A program made the position numbers and the translations under genes. 64,000 nucleotides of DNA, from positions 17,585,142-17,649,141 of the forward strand of contig OZ034975.1 in the NCBI GenBank assembly GCA_964030785.1. Direction: 5' to 3'. The notes under the pieces were generated by a model that made no database searches, had not been told where the DNA came from, and saw only the letters and a list, made by a program, of their open reading frames with translations. Source of the stretch: Siderastrea siderea. Its lineage: Eukaryota; Cnidaria; Anthozoa; Scleractinia; Rhizangiidae. Below, piece after piece: positions 11,855 through 24,349 of this stretch; positions within the stretch are counted from its first letter, which is position 1, and each line of letters begins with the position of its first letter.

Positions 11855-14800
11855 CTATTTGGTACAAACAACACACGTCAATTCTTGGCCGTTGATATAA
11901 GGCCTGCACGGTAACGCACCGCATGCAGACTCCACTACGTACAGCAAAGCTCCATTTGTATCATCGTGGCTTCCTGGAACTACTTCTGCATCTGAATCAA
12001 CGCAAACATATTCACTTGCATGTTTGTGACCGTCATGCGAAGTCATCAGGTATCCATGATACTCTTTAGTCCATCTTGACGGACACTTGTTGGTTGCTGG
12101 GATCATCAATTGAGAACCACGTGATCCGACGTAACACACGGCGCATGGTGCATCATGGTCGTGAAGATTATTGTGAAAGCCTGGAAAGCTCCCTGATTGG
12201 TACTCAGTTCCCCATATCCTCGCTGTGCCCTGCCATCCGCTGGTGTACTTGTCATATATGGGATTGTTGGGGAGACACAGGAAATTGGCGCCTCCGCCGT
12301 GGTGATTATAATGACCACTGCCCATCACTCCTTCAAACATTAAAAAAATAAATACCTTAGAGCACACAATCAATTTGAAGTTGCATAACGCTTCTAACAA
12401 TTTTTGTATCGAAGAATTTAAAATATGGACAGACTCAGTTTGGTATCGTTGATGTCAACGTAACCTGGGATTTTCAAACCTTACTCTAACTATAGTTAAA
12501 CCTTAATTAAATTTGGTTCTGGCTTTATTTAAAACGTTTGTGAAAAAGGAATTCTCAAGTTTAGTTAGTTTGTTTGTTTTTATTTGTTTTTATTTTTATT
12601 TGTTTTTATAAGTTTATAAAAGAAAGTATTAAGTCAGTGGCCATTCGACTGAAAAGGAGATAGTGCTATTTTTTCCCTAAAATGTATTTGGGAGCGATTT
12701 AGTGAGACGACTGTCTTTGACCCGAGAATTTCGATGCTGTCATGACGATCTGACGTTTTGACAAATATCTTTTGTATTGAAATTATGAATATATGAAATT
12801 CATATATTTGAACTGCGGAATGAAGAAATAAGTGTAAAGAAGATCCTCGCAGTTATTAACGCAACTTATGCAGTTGCGAAAAGAAAGCCTGAAAAAATCA
12901 GGCTTGTCGGGATTCGAACCCTGACCTCTGCGATGCCGGTGCAGCGCTCTAGCCAAATGAGCTATCAAGCCAACTGGGAGCTGGTCATTAAATTGATTCG
13001 TAATATACCCATATATTCATAATTTCATCTTCAACTTTCCCGAGTATATTACGAACCAGTTGGCTTGATAGCTCAATTGGCTAGAGCGCTGCACCGGTAT
13101 CGCAGAGGTCAGGGTTTGAATCCCGGCAAGCCTGATTTTTTTCAGGCTTTCTTTTCGCAACTGCATAAGTTACGTTAATAACTGCGAGGATCTTCTTTAC
13201 ATTTATGTTTGGTATTGTTTGGGTTGCTTACGGTTATTTTGTTCATTCATTCATTCATTCATTCATTCATTCATTCATTCATTCATTCATTTCTTCCTTC
13301 ATTCATTCGTTTGTTCGTTTGTTTATTTATTTATAAATATTTATAATTTGTCTTTGTTTATTTATTTGTTTTTGTTATTTATTTGTTTATTTACGTATTA
13401 GTCATGCGGTTCTGAGCAGAATTTATTATAACAATGCATGTCTTACTTTCTTACTTACCAGTGTACACTACAGAAGCATTTCCGGCACAGCTAGTTCGAC
13501 CCCATCGGTTGTACGTCACACCTGACAGCCCTCTTCCTTGAGGTCCGTTTTGTCCTTGAGGCCCAGGAGGTCCCATGGGGCCAGGGATTCCCGTTGGACC
13601 GACATCACCTTAAGAATAGTTGCAAAAAAGTAATTGAATATACTGTATTTTGTAGCTGGATTTTTAAAAAGGTGACAGCTGGCTTCTGAAAATTTGGCCC
13701 TTTTTCGCCAGGTCACGTCATATGTGACGTCACAACGCCTGATAATTGGTCACAACATGACCAGTTTGCACTTATAATCATTGCAAAAGAAATTGTAAAT
13801 TGTGGGATTTTCAAACTTATTTCAGAAAAGAGCAAGTAGTAAACATAGATGTATACATTGCAAGTGTGTTGAATGAGGCCCCCCTCAAAAGCAATTGCCT
13901 GTTTCCTACCCCAAGCCCCAGTTCCCAAACACGTGGTCTGTTTCCTCTGCACCATGATCAATGGCGGACGAAAGCACTATATGCGGTTGTTCGGATTCAA
14001 ATCTAGCCAGTGAAGAGGTTTTCTTCATGGACAACCTTATATCGTGCTGCCGTGATCCGGAATCAGGGGGGGGGGGGGGGGCTTCAACTGGAATCGAATT
14101 CCCGGAAAATCCTATTAAATATCATCGCAATTGCCGAACTGAGTTCACAAACACGAGAGATTTGCGACTCGCTAACAAATATGATGATGCGGCAACTTGA
14201 AGTGTGCCTAAGATAATCTCTAGAGACAGAAATTAGCCAAGCTCAGCGATTCTGCCAAACCAAAGTTTGTTTTGTAAAAAGTCAAAGTACAAGCCAAACA
14301 CGAAGACCAGAAAGAAGCCACACACTGTGCAGGAATTTCGCGCCGATGAGACAGTAAGAGCGTGTGCTTCTCTTTATGTACAACAAAACACTGCTATGAG
14401 TGAGGTAGCTCGGGATGTGATTGGAATATCTGCAAAAGATCTCATTTCTAGCAAGGCGAGGTACCACGCTTCAGGCCTGCTACAAACGTTTCGTAAGAAT
14501 TTTTCCGAAAAAAAACGAAAATCAAAGGTCAAATGAAATCGATTGCCCATTACAACCTGTTTACGAGGCTGTGTACTGTTTGTGCCAAGATTTGATAGCC
14601 TACCCTGGAATAATCGAAAATAAAGTTGTGAAAGAACTGTTTCTGAACGAAGCTAGTTAACTATGAGCAACTGTATCAGAATCACACAAAAAGAACTTCA
14701 TGCAAAGGGTATCAAACATGTTTCCAAAAATTAATTTTATCACTTACCAGTACAACAAGGTGTAAATGTATCCGAACACACAAGTGATAGACAAAGCTGT

Positions 14801-17800
14801 CCTCGATTTCTTGCAGCTCAAATCCGAGCTAGAGTCGCTTAAAGTTGTGAAACTCTTGTCTAATTTAAGTGAGCCCTTCAAATTAGGAACATTTTGTTAG
14901 AAGTGCGCCAGGTGCAGCAGATGGTTATTATGACGTCAAAACCTGGACAAGGACCATGCTCCTTTATGGGCAGTTTTGGGTGGCACGGAGCCAATGGGAT
15001 AAATGACATTTTTGTAGGCAGCTAACATTTTGATCGATCAAAATCCCTAATAAGGTTGCACGGATACCTTTTGGTCCCGCAAGTCCTCGAGGACCCGGTG
15101 GTCCTTGCCTTCCGTCTCTGCCATCCCGTCCTGAAAGTAAAAAGGTCTACTTAAGACAAAGACAAAATGACACTATATGTTTGCATTCAACGACTGTTAA
15201 CGTTTATGCATTCAGCTTTAAAAAAAATGTATATCATGCATTACCTGGCAAACCATCTCTCCCGTCTCGTCCTGAAAATAGAAAATAAGTATATTATCAA
15301 TGCATATTATTTCACGGTGCCTTTATAGAAACACATAGGTGTAGACCTTCTCTAGGGCTGCAGCGTTCTTTTAGGTTCTAAGTAATCCAGTCCAGCCACA
15401 CCCACCACGCTTCTACATCAACGCAAAAACCCACAAGCAGAGAAACCCTGGACGCCCAATTTTTTTCTGCTAACGATCACCCTACTGAGAGAATATCGGA
15501 ATTTGTCGACCACCACCTGAACCCTGAAGCTCCCAAACTTCCATAGATATCCCAACTGGTGCTAATCTTGTTAAACCTTGACGTATCGTCTCTATTCACC
15601 AACATACCGCATAAGACGGGATACAGGCATGCCGAGACGCCCTAGACCAAGGTACAGAGAAACCGATACCCACAGAGAGACTTTGTGACATGATACGCAT
15701 GATCCTAACGATGAACACATTTGAATTCAATAACGAATTCTATATGCAAAAACATGGGACGGCTATGGGAACCAAGATGGCCCCAGCATACGCGAACCTC
15801 TTCATGGGAAGGTTTGAAAGCTGGCCTTGGAAGGAGCCAAAACAAAACCCCATGTCTGGTGGCGTTATCTTGATGATATTTTTATGATATGGGCTGGGAA
15901 TGAGGGTGAACTCAGAGAATTTATTGAATATTTAAACAATTAACATCCGACAATCAAGTTTACTTCAGAGCAATCATCATCTTCAGTTGCTTTCCTTGAC
16001 ACTACCGTATCCATTAAAAACGGTAAAATTTCAACAGATCTCTATGTGAAGCCAACTGACACCCACCAATACCTCCTCAGCTCATCTTGCCACCCATATC
16101 ATACAAAAAGTTCCATCCCCTAAAGTCTTGGATTACGCCTCTGCGGCATTTGTTCAAATGACACCGCATTTAAAGAAAAGAAAAGAGGTTACAAGGAAAA
16201 ACTAATCCTGCGTGAGATCAACAAAGCTAAACAAGTCCCGCGAGATCAAGCACTAAAGCCAAGCGTTCCAAAAAACAAATGCAACCAAGGCATCCCGTTC
16301 GTAATCACCTACAGTCCAGCTTCTCCAACCCTTAACAAGATCATTTCTAAACACTTTCCCATACTTCAGTCTTCAAACCGTTGCAAAGAAGTTCTTTTCT
16401 GAAAAACCGTTCATCGCATACAGACGCCCACGCAACCTCCGCGATTTCCTCGTAAAAGCAAAAGTAAAAAATTCACAGACACAAACAAGCCCGCCAAGAA
16501 TCAAGAAATGTAGTTCAAAGAAATGCAAAACCTGCTTCTTCATTCAAGACGGTCTGTCATCATGTACATTCAAAAACATAGGTCAAGTACATCATATCAA
16601 GCAAACAATCACTTGTGCATCCAAAAACCTCATCTACATGATCCAATGCCGGAAATGCAAAAACACTTCAAATGTTCTAGCAGAATATATCGGACTGAAA
16701 CAAAACGCGCACTACGTGACATATTTGGAGAGCATCGTAGAGCCAAACAAAACAAGACCACCGATGCAGTACCGAAGCACTTTAATAAAAAAGGACACAA
16801 ACTCATTAATTCTAAAAGAGAATCCATACGTAGCGCTCGCGAATCATTTTATATACATAAGGCCAAAACTATGCAACCACATGGTATAAACAGAGAAGAT
16901 GACTATCAATCCTCTTTTTAAAATTTTTTTTAATTTTTGTTAATTTCTTTAATATTATTTTTATTTACTTATTATTATTTTTTTACACTTCTCTTTGTTT
17001 ATTCATGGTAATTTTTTGTCGTCCTCATTGGCCTGTTTAAATTTTAAATTCCAAACAATCGTATCATATATCTACTGTAACCGTTTTACTACATATTGTA
17101 ACGACTATCCGTATTTTCATTAAATCCCCTGAAGAAGGACAGCTTGACTGTCCGAAATATCGGGAAAACCAACTCGCTCGTCGTTTTTTCTTTGCTTTTT
17201 TTTTTCATTATAGTTTATTTTAGTATCTTTACAAACAGCAGGATCTTGATTGTGGTCCCATCTTCTAGAAGTTCCAAATCCCTGGGCAGGGGATGAAACC
17301 TAGGATTAGAATTAAACAAACAAACAAACCCGAGCAAAAGTGAGCACCACCGGTTTATATTGACTGACCTCGAAATGAGGTTCTCTTGAGTATGTCTTCG
17401 GAGAGTTTAACTGTTCTGTCAAAGAAGCAACAACAACAACAAAAAAGTTGATAAGCAAATCTCAATACTACATATGTCAAATTAGGAAGGAAAAAATCAG
17501 TGCTCTTCATGTCTAATCGTTGGCTTGCATCTGTTTAGCTTCACTGGTTAATCCAGAATAAAACAAACAAACCAACTAATCTTCCGAATGAAAGTCGAAA
17601 GTATATATGAACGACTTTAATGAGAACGAAACTATTCGTGCCAAATTCGTGACGTCATTTTATCCCTAAAAATGCCAACATAACCAAGACTGCATGTAAA
17701 ACAAGACATGGCATATTACGTTAAGACTCGTTGAATTGGGATTAAAACATACATTACTGTTGTGTAAAGCTAGTACACTTTGGCAATTTTGTGGCATAAA

Positions 17801-18712
17801 TTTATTATATAGACAAGAGTGTTTTAGTGGAAAATAGACCACCCGTAAAGTTCATACGGAACTACGTCCGGGACTCGAGGGGGTATAGTTTCCATATCCT
17901 CACTAGCGAGGATATCGATGACGTCATTTCCCGCTTTTGAGCTGTTGTTTGTGCAAAAATACTCTTGTCTATATAATAAAAAGAAAATTACACAGTTGCT
18001 TGAAGTTATGAATTTTACTGTCTCATGGTAAAAACAATATTTTACTACTCGAAAATAAAATTCATGTCTTCGCGCCGCCGTGTAATATCCTCTATTTTCA
18101 TTTCTATATGATGGGCCACATCAGTCGGCTCATTAACACCAAGAAATGCAGCTGATAGCTCTCGAGTTCCATTCCCTGTAAAAACCAATCGTATATTTCT
18201 GCTCCAAAGGCATCAATCTGAAAATTTTCACTCTTAGTCGGACTGAAATGGGAAACGGGCCACAAAGCACAACCTTTCCCTGAAATGTACATACAGAATA
18301 CTTTGACATGAATCTGAAATATCTTCTTGTAATCGTACCTGCTTTCCAGTGTGATAATTCTCTTGTTAAGATCTGACATACTGACCTGGGGGTTAATGGT
18401 CCTCTTTTGTCGTGTAGGCGACCTCTTCATTTCGAACCGTCCCTTGTGCTCCGATTGGCTGCGCTTAAGTTCATTAGATATCGCACTGACTTTGTTTTCA
18501 ATCACAGCAAGTCGATCTTCGAATCCCTTAGAAATGGCAGTGAGCTCGCTTTTAACCTCAGCAAGATGCCGTTTAATCGACTGGACGGATGCAAACTGGA
18601 AAACAATGCAAGTTAACAAGCACACCGTTGTCACGAAGTACACGAAAGAACGAAACCGCTCCGATGGAAAAGATTTTGCGTCTTTACGGGTTTTGGTCGA
18701 TTCCTGCTCCAT
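11855..18712 (-). CDS. Short-chain collagen C4-like type II membrane protein, copy A (intact)
   Basis: Six exons join in frame to 378 residues: 18339-18712, 17369-17415, 15245-15271, 15068-15130, 13459-13608, 11855-12330. All five introns are GT-AG. The start is ATG at 18710-18712 and the stop is TAG. Residues 1-22 are a basic cytosolic tail, about 23-43 a membrane helix, and 45-90 a heptad-rich stalk. RQKR at 101-104 fits a furin-type site. About 105-140 form a short helical linker, and 141-197 hold 19 Gly-X-Y triplets. Residues 221-378 are the C-terminal domain with LCLPNN, APCAVC, RGSQLMIPA and VVCTK; with one in exon 5 it has ten cysteines. Family knowledge: extracellular short-chain collagens of sponges and anthozoans. 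Membrane topology and shedding are inferred. Introns carry a tRNA-like palindrome, a Penelope-like remnant and a small recombinase-element derivative. Confidence 0.9.
12835..13200. repeat. Inverted pair of tRNA-like (SINE-type) sequences, first locus
   Basis: Two arms of about 160 bp face each other. Each holds a 71-bp tRNA-like core, 12901-12971 on minus and 13062-13132 on plus. The core has an A-box-like TAGCTCA..TGG, a B-box GGTTCGAATCC (GGTTTGAATCC in the right arm) and six of seven acceptor pairs. The anticodon-loop position reads CCGGCAT or CCGGTAT, lacking the usual T before the anticodon. Each core is followed by GCCTGA-T/A-tract-TCAGGC and the shared stretch ending near GAGGATCTTCTTTAC. 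I take these as tRNA-derived SINE units, not working tRNAs. They lie in intron 5 of copy A. Confidence 0.7.
13243..13290. repeat. (ATTC)n microsatellite
   Basis: About twelve tandem ATTC units, which produce a spurious Phe-Ile-His-Ser open frame. It lies in intron 5 of copy A. Confidence 0.9.
13950..14700 (+). pseudogene. Degraded ORF with cysteine/histidine motifs, probably transposon-derived
   Basis: Three overlapping frames carry pieces of one protein. The first has MADESTICGCSDSNLASEE and, past a G-run, IKYHRNCRTEFTNTRDLRL. The second has a basic stretch and SEVARDVIGISAKDLISSKA followed by RYHASG. The third has LQACYKRFV and DLIAYPGIIENKVVKELFL. The repeated YHxxC-type motif (YHRNC, YHAS-CYKRF) resembles uncharacterised multicopy proteins of cnidarian genomes, which I cannot name more exactly. 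Frameshifts and a G-run break the frame. It lies in intron 4 of copy A on the opposite strand. Confidence 0.45.
15380..17170 (+). mobile_element. Penelope-like retroelement remnant (RT + GIY-YIG)
   Basis: In order it shows PRFYINAKTHK and SEFVDHHLNPEAPKL, then FNNEFYMQKHGTAMGTKMAP and AYANLFMG. The RT active site RYLDDIFMIW follows, then VAFLDTTVSIKNGKISTDLY and KPTDTHQYL. A C-terminal part has NLIYMIQCRKCKN, a YIG-like core and RALRDIFGEHRRA, which is the GIY-YIG endonuclease. These blocks define Penelope-like elements. Several frameshifts and stops make it dead. The 5' part is missing. It sits in intron 2 of copy A, antisense to it. The 3' end carries a hammerhead-like motif. Confidence 0.85.
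17124..17165 (+). ncRNA. Hammerhead-ribozyme-like motif at the 3' end of the Penelope-like remnant
   Basis: CTGAAGA at 17129-17135 fits the CUGANGA core. A perfect 6-bp stem with a 5-base loop follows (GGACAG at 17137-17142, CTGTCC at 17148-17153), then GAAA at 17154-17157 and TATC. The flanks TCCC (17125-17128) and GGGA (17162-17165) can pair as stem I. Hammerheads are known from Penelope-like elements. Here stem III would be almost absent, so activity is uncertain. Confidence 0.4.
17801..18095 (+). mobile_element. Non-autonomous derivative of the tyrosine-recombinase element (295 bp)
   Basis: It starts at TTTATTATATAG and its first roughly 145 bp align with the 5' end of the minus-strand element at 43465-45264. 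Shared landmarks are AGTGTTTTA, TCCGGGAC(T/C)CGAG and TGACGTCA. Its 3' part has ATATAATAAAA, then an imperfect hairpin with TATGAATTTTA and AAAATTCATGTCTTC, ending CGTGTAATATCCTCTAT, the same order and end as the larger element. The recombinase gene is missing. It lies in intron 1 of copy A. Confidence 0.7.
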
Positions 18713-21700
18713 TAAAACCAGCTGATAGGAAAATCGTTTACCACGCTTTTTGAGTGTTTCAGCGTCACTGAATTTGGATTCACTGCCCTTCTAAGCATAT
18801 ACCGTGTTTTATAGCGTGTTGGTAGTGTCATATTAGCACGTATATAAAAAACTTTGACACAAGGCCAGCTTCGAATATCATTTTATTTCCTTTCACATGA
18901 CATGTTTTACCCGGTGTTTCACGTGCGTTTAATCACACTCGTGATTGTATACATGCACATGTAAGAATTAGAGATGCGATTCTAGGACAAGCCTCTTAAC
19001 ATGATTTAATGCATACCACTTAAGGACTTTATAGTAGGAGATTTCAACACGCAAACGACTTTCAAAGCATATTTCGTTGATAAGCGATAATTAGTAAATC
19101 AACCACCCTTTTACCCTTTTTGTTTTGTTTTTTTTGCTTTTATTTTTGTTTGTTTGTTTGTCTGTTTTCTTTTTTTCTGCATTATAGTGAAATGTCTTGT
19201 CGCAAGCAGTTTTGAAATTTGTTTTATTTCTTGTTCATCTGTAGCTAGGGACAGCCCTTCCGCCTCTCTCTTTCTACCACGCTAATTGACTGAGACGCTT
19301 TCAGAACGACCATCATCAGGAGCCATTTTATCTATTGGTACTTTAGAAGAAAATTTCAAAGAGACGTTTTGGCGGGAGGGATACTCGAACTTTTTTGTTT
19401 GTTCGTTTGTTGGTTGGTTTTTCGATTAAATCCAAATATCTGGTGCATATCTCTCTTCAGAGATCCATGTTGTACTAATCTGTACCTAACTGTTCACCTA
19501 GTCTCTTGGATCAATCTGTTTCACTTATCTAATTTCCTTTTTCGACTAATCTCCACTTTTCCTACTAATATGAATCCTATGAGTGCCATCCAGATCTATA
19601 CCCAAGATGTAAGACAGCCTGACTCGCTTGACATCTGGCTGATAATTTGACAAACTTTTAGTTTTCTGTTACGGAGAAGCATTTGTCCAATCTTTTTGAA
19701 ATATGAAAATTACCCTTTTTATCTACGAGATTCAGACACTTGACTTGCCAGCTTTCTTTTAGGGAAAACATTTTTGGTCAATAATGCGAAAGGACTGTAT
19801 TTCCAACCTTAACTTCTGTGTTCTTTTCTTGCGTGACTCTTGGTAAATATTTATCAATCCGCCTTTTAATCATGTCCACTGAACGGAACAGGCCAACTAA
19901 GGAACCGGGAGTTTGTAAATAAAAATATCTGACGACATCAATGCCCTTGCGTAAAGGTGCCCTTAGACAAGAAACTTTGTACCACATTCAGTCTCTCTCC
20001 ACCTAGGTGTATAATTGAATACCCAAGAAGAGAATGGCGCTGGGGGATGACCCTCCAGTCGACTAGCATCTCATGCAGGTCCGGAGGAAAAGATGAACTC
20101 TAGCAAGTGCTTTATATGCTGGCAAAAAAAGATAACCTTAAACCTTTCCTAGTTAAAGTTGTCTCATGCAGCAGGTATAGCTGTATGGCCCTTAAATGGG
20201 CAGGAGTGCAACTTTTTTCTACCGGGTATTGAATCAACTACTTATTTAATTGACATCGAGAATTGTGGGCAAAATTGAATTCATTCCTCTTTTCAGTTAC
20301 TAAACAGCTATCAATATATAAAATTATTCGCAAAATGTTTTTTAAGGTGTCTCAGATGGCGGCCGGCACTCAGTTTATAGTTATGGTGTTTCATCTCCTT
20401 TTAAATTGTTTTTCAGCTTGCATCTGCGCCATAAAAAAGAGTACATCCTTCCTTTAGAGCGATCCCCGGATCGGATACGTTTGAGGGCGCAAAGTTAACT
20501 ATCTGTTAGCTTATTTAAAAACGTCTTGCGTCCACACTAACGTTTCGAAGCGTTTTTGACCGTCTAAACTAGAGGCTGAAGATGTTCGTTCCGACCCTCT
20601 TCTAAGACGTTTGATAGTTCAGTACGCATGCCCAAATGCGCCAGCAATACGTATCATGTCTATTCGCGCTATCTTTTAAGAGACTTTGGGCTACAAAATA
20701 TGAGTTTGCTTGAAATTGTCATTGTCTTCGTCACTTATGCCTTCAAAATTCTGTTTAGGATATCAGCGTTTTTGAAATCCTCCTTTTTTGCCCTTCCCTG
20801 CGACAATTTTACAGACCTCCGTTTTAGAGAGCGTTTCAAACAAAACTTTTTTGAGAAAAAAATTGAACGAATTCGATCTTGCGCATACACATTAAACTTA
20901 TATTCTTTCAATCCCAGCAACCTCGCTAATCCAGGAAAAAAAAGAATCTGCATATCAATGACAAAATACAGAACAAACTAAAGACAAAATTAAAAGAAAA
21001 AAAAACATTAGAGTACCCCAGGAAATCTAACATATTTTCAGTTATGTTTACATCTGTAAGTGACATAGCTGAAAAAACAAAACAAAAACAAAAACAAAAA
21101 ACAGCACTGACCAGAAAATGGGAACTGTTTTAACACGGGTTGTGGGGCACTGTCTTATAGCAATACGAAAAGAAAGGAATTTCGTCTTAGTAGGTTCTTC
21201 AAGGTCACTGGACGATTGATTGGTATGTTCATGATATATTGGGGTACCTGAGGGCTGGCATTTTGACCATGGCGTTCTTGAGGACATGGCCAGGTTAAAG
21301 CAATGCCGTTTATTTGAAGAAATTCGAAAAAATGGTTGCGAGACCAATTATACGGATCAAAATAGGTCACTTATAGGTCGGAAAACAAATGGGGAAGCTC
21401 TGAAAGTCTTGATTCAAATGAATTGGACATCATTATTTTTTCAGCAGCAATAGTTCTGTGCGGTTGAAAAAAACTTATAGCAACCGATCGGTTTGATTCA
21501 CCGCTTAATTTGATTGAACTAGACAAACACCTTAAACGTCATTCATTGCCGTGTGGAGGTGCGAACTGAAACCAGAGAAAGTGTCGAACTTCGCAGCCTA
21601 TGTCACTGAAGCAAGGGTTCAAGTTCGCAGGATGCTCAGAATTTTTAAGAAACCCGTAGAGAATGACGTTGATTCCCAAATGTCAGAGAATGATAATCCA

Positions 21701-21791
21701 AACAAACAGTGAGCTTGGAATTGAAGGTACGTGCAACAGAAGCAGTGATAATATAAAAGACAGTAAAAGTGATATAAACTCAAAAGTTAAC
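18713..21791. other. Promoter and 5' flank of copy A; no further gene seen
   Basis: The part up to about 20450 is duplicated upstream of copy B (about 26963-28700), with shared words such as ATCCAAATATCTGGTGCA and AGTTTTCTGTTACGGAGAAG versus AGTTTTATGTTACGGAGAAG. Around 20460-20640 the sequence resembles a dispersed repeat. No reading frame here looks like a conserved protein. Confidence 0.5.
18807..18813 (-). promoter_or_regulatory. Possible TATA box of copy A
   Basis: The minus strand reads TATAAAA about 95 bp before the start codon. Copies B and D have TATATAAA at comparable places. A shared TCAGTGAC-type block lies between the box and the ATG. Confidence 0.5.
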
Positions 21792-22173
21792 GTACAAGCA
21801 AAGTCACACCCCCACCGTGGTACAAGGGGAGGGGGGTTGGTGCACCCCCCCCCCCCCTTTTGGGTTTTCGTTATGTTACAATATTTCGAAACGATTTTAC
21901 CTTTAGTAGAAAGCCTGTGATGTGCTCTACAAAATTTTTTGCTAAATTTCATAATTTCTAGTTTTAGGTAAAATCCAAGATGGCGCCATCTTGGGTGATG
22001 TCACTGGCCCCCAGCAGCGTCAAAACCCATAATGTATACTTTATTTTGTAGGGCACATCACAGGCCTTTCACTAAAGGTTTTTTTTTTTTTTGAAATATT
22101 GTAACATATCAAAAACCAAAGGGGGTCTATCAACCCCCCTTGTACCAAGGTGAGGGTATGACTTTGCTTGTAC
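21792..22173. repeat. TIR MITE, about 380 bp (GTACAAGCAAAGTCA family)
   Basis: The left end GTACAAGCAAAGTCA is mirrored by TGACTTTGCTTGTAC at the right with small changes, and GTACAAGGGG is mirrored by CCCCCTTGTAC. The centre has a palindromic AAGATGGCGCCATCTT. A related half copy lies in the TRP gene near 45735-46020. Confidence 0.75.
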
Positions 22174-23438
22174 CTCTTAAAGTTAACGTGGCTCAATCTT
22201 GCTTAGAACTTAGTTTGATACTTAAGAACTAAAATGTTCTTTCTATTTGGTACAAACAACACATGTCAATTCGTGGCCTTTGATATATGGCCTGCACAGT
22301 AACGCACCGCATGCAGACTCCACTACATACAGTAAAGCTCCATTTGTATTAACATGGCTTCCTGGAACTACTTCTGCATCTGAATCAACGCATACTTATT
22401 CACTTGCATGTTTTTGATCGTGATGCGAAGTCATCAGGTATCCATCATACTCCTTAGTCCATCCTGACGGACACTTGTTGGTTGCTGGGATCATCAATTG
22501 AGAACCACGTGATCCGACGTAACACACAGCGCATGGTGCAACATGGTCGTGAAGATTATTGTGAAAGCCTGAAAAGCTCCCTGATTCGAACTCAGTTCCC
22601 CATATCCCCGCTGTGCCCTGCCATCCGCTGGTGTACTTGTCATATATGGGATTGTTGGGGAGACACAGGAAATTGGCGCCTCCGCCGTGGTTATCATAAT
22701 GGCCACTACCCATTACTCCTTCAAACAGAAAAAATTTCCTTACAATACGTCTTCAACTCAATCAATTTTAAGTTGAATAACGCTTTTTCTGATTGGAAGA
22801 CAATTTTTTAATTTAAGACGATTTCCGCTTAACGTTCGAGCAGTAAGTGCAAAAATTAAGTTACCAAAAAAATACTTGCAGCACTGTCACATTTTGAGAA
22901 CAGATAAGAAGAACTTATCGTTACTTTTGCTCCAAGCTGACCCCGCGAGAGAAAATTGGATTTGAAGTTATCCATATTTCAATTAAAAAGACGCTTCATG
23001 TCAGTTCAAAACAAAATGGCGCCCGTTTTTAGCGTACTTTTAGGAGATTTGAAATTAATTTTCTTGTGAATGCTTGAGAATTTCATCGCGGGTCACTTGG
23101 GCAAGTGAACTAGAGTGAGATGTTTCAAATAGCATTTAAAATGTTACGTGCTATGAGTAGTTTTTTGGTAAATATTTTTTGCACTTATTGCTCGAACGTT
23201 GAGCGGAATCCGTCTTAAACATTTTTTTAAATGGGCCCACTTAAGTTTGGTATCGTTCATGTCAACGTAACCTAGGATTTTAAATTCTAGCCCGACTAGA
23301 GTTAAACCTTTGTTAAATGGCGTTCTAGCTTTCTTTTTTAAGTTTGTGAAAGGAATTCTCAAGTTTTGTTTGTTTGTTTGTTTGAATTTTTGCTTTTATT
23401 TACTTTTGTTTTGTTTTTTAAGATTGTAAAAGAAATAA

Positions 23439-23650
23439 TTAACCCTTTAAGCTCTGACATAAAAATACATATTCTCCTTTCCGTTCTCCAAACATTTCTT
23501 ATGGAACTAGTAAGGAGAATTTGTCTAAATATCAAGACATCTCATCCTTGGTGATCACTTCCTTTGTTCTGATCACTTGAATGTTTGAAGAAGTAGTGAT
23601 AACGTAAAGAGAAATTTCATTTTCGTCACTGTTAAGGCTTAAAGGGTTAA
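23439..23650. repeat. TTAA-bounded palindromic MITE, 212 bp
   Basis: It begins TTAACCCTTTAAGC and ends GCTTAAAGGGTTAA, a 14-bp perfect inverted repeat including TTAA. Interior words such as GGAGAAT and ATATCAAGACA also occur in the element at 60743-60973. It lies in intron sequence of copy B. Confidence 0.75.
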
Positions 23651-24349
23651 GAGAGTGGTCGGTGCTACTTAAATTCTTTTTCCTAAAGTGTATTTGGGAA
23701 CAATTTAGTGAGACGTGGATTTGGCCCGAGAATTCCGATGCTTCCATGGCGATCCGACATTTTGACAGATATGTTTTACATTTACTTTTATTGGTGACGT
23801 ACTTTCGTTCGTCCACTAGTACATTTCTATAATTGTAAATTCTACGCTAGCAGTAGGATCACAAGAGGACAGAAGAGAAATTAACAATTTTGATAATAAT
23901 AATAATAACAATACTAGTTCACGCATATTACAGTTACAGTTGTATTATTACCGTTTTTCAGACTGATGTAAACTCCTACAGCTGCAACCAGAACTATATG
24001 CTGTCCATATTGGAAATCACTAGATGAAAAAATTCCGAGCATTGTCAAAGTGGACAAGGCCGACTAAGCCAAGTGCAATTTGGCAGTCTGAGGAATTCTT
24101 TGAAGGAGCCTTTACTCCTATTACCTATTAATTACATTTTAAATGCGTAATAAAGATTGAAAAGACATGTACAACGATGATTTCGGCAGGGCGCAACTGT
24201 GTGTTGAATAGACAAAACTGCATAGGCGAAAATGGGTACAAACGTCCCTGCAATTCTTCTGCCACATGATGTTGCAACAAAATTGCTGGGTAAAAAAGAA
24301 AGATGGTGACTTTTAAGCTCGGAGAAGAAATAAGAAAAGATTGAATCTT

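Noticed and set aside
12901..13132. Two functional tRNA genes
   Set aside because: The anticodon loops lack T33, the acceptor and T stems have mismatches, and the units continue into shared non-tRNA bodies in palindromic order.
20628..20981. 117-codon open frame upstream of copy A
   Set aside because: No recognisable motif, low-complexity Phe/Lys/Arg composition, and it lies in repeat-like DNA with a competing frame on the other strand.
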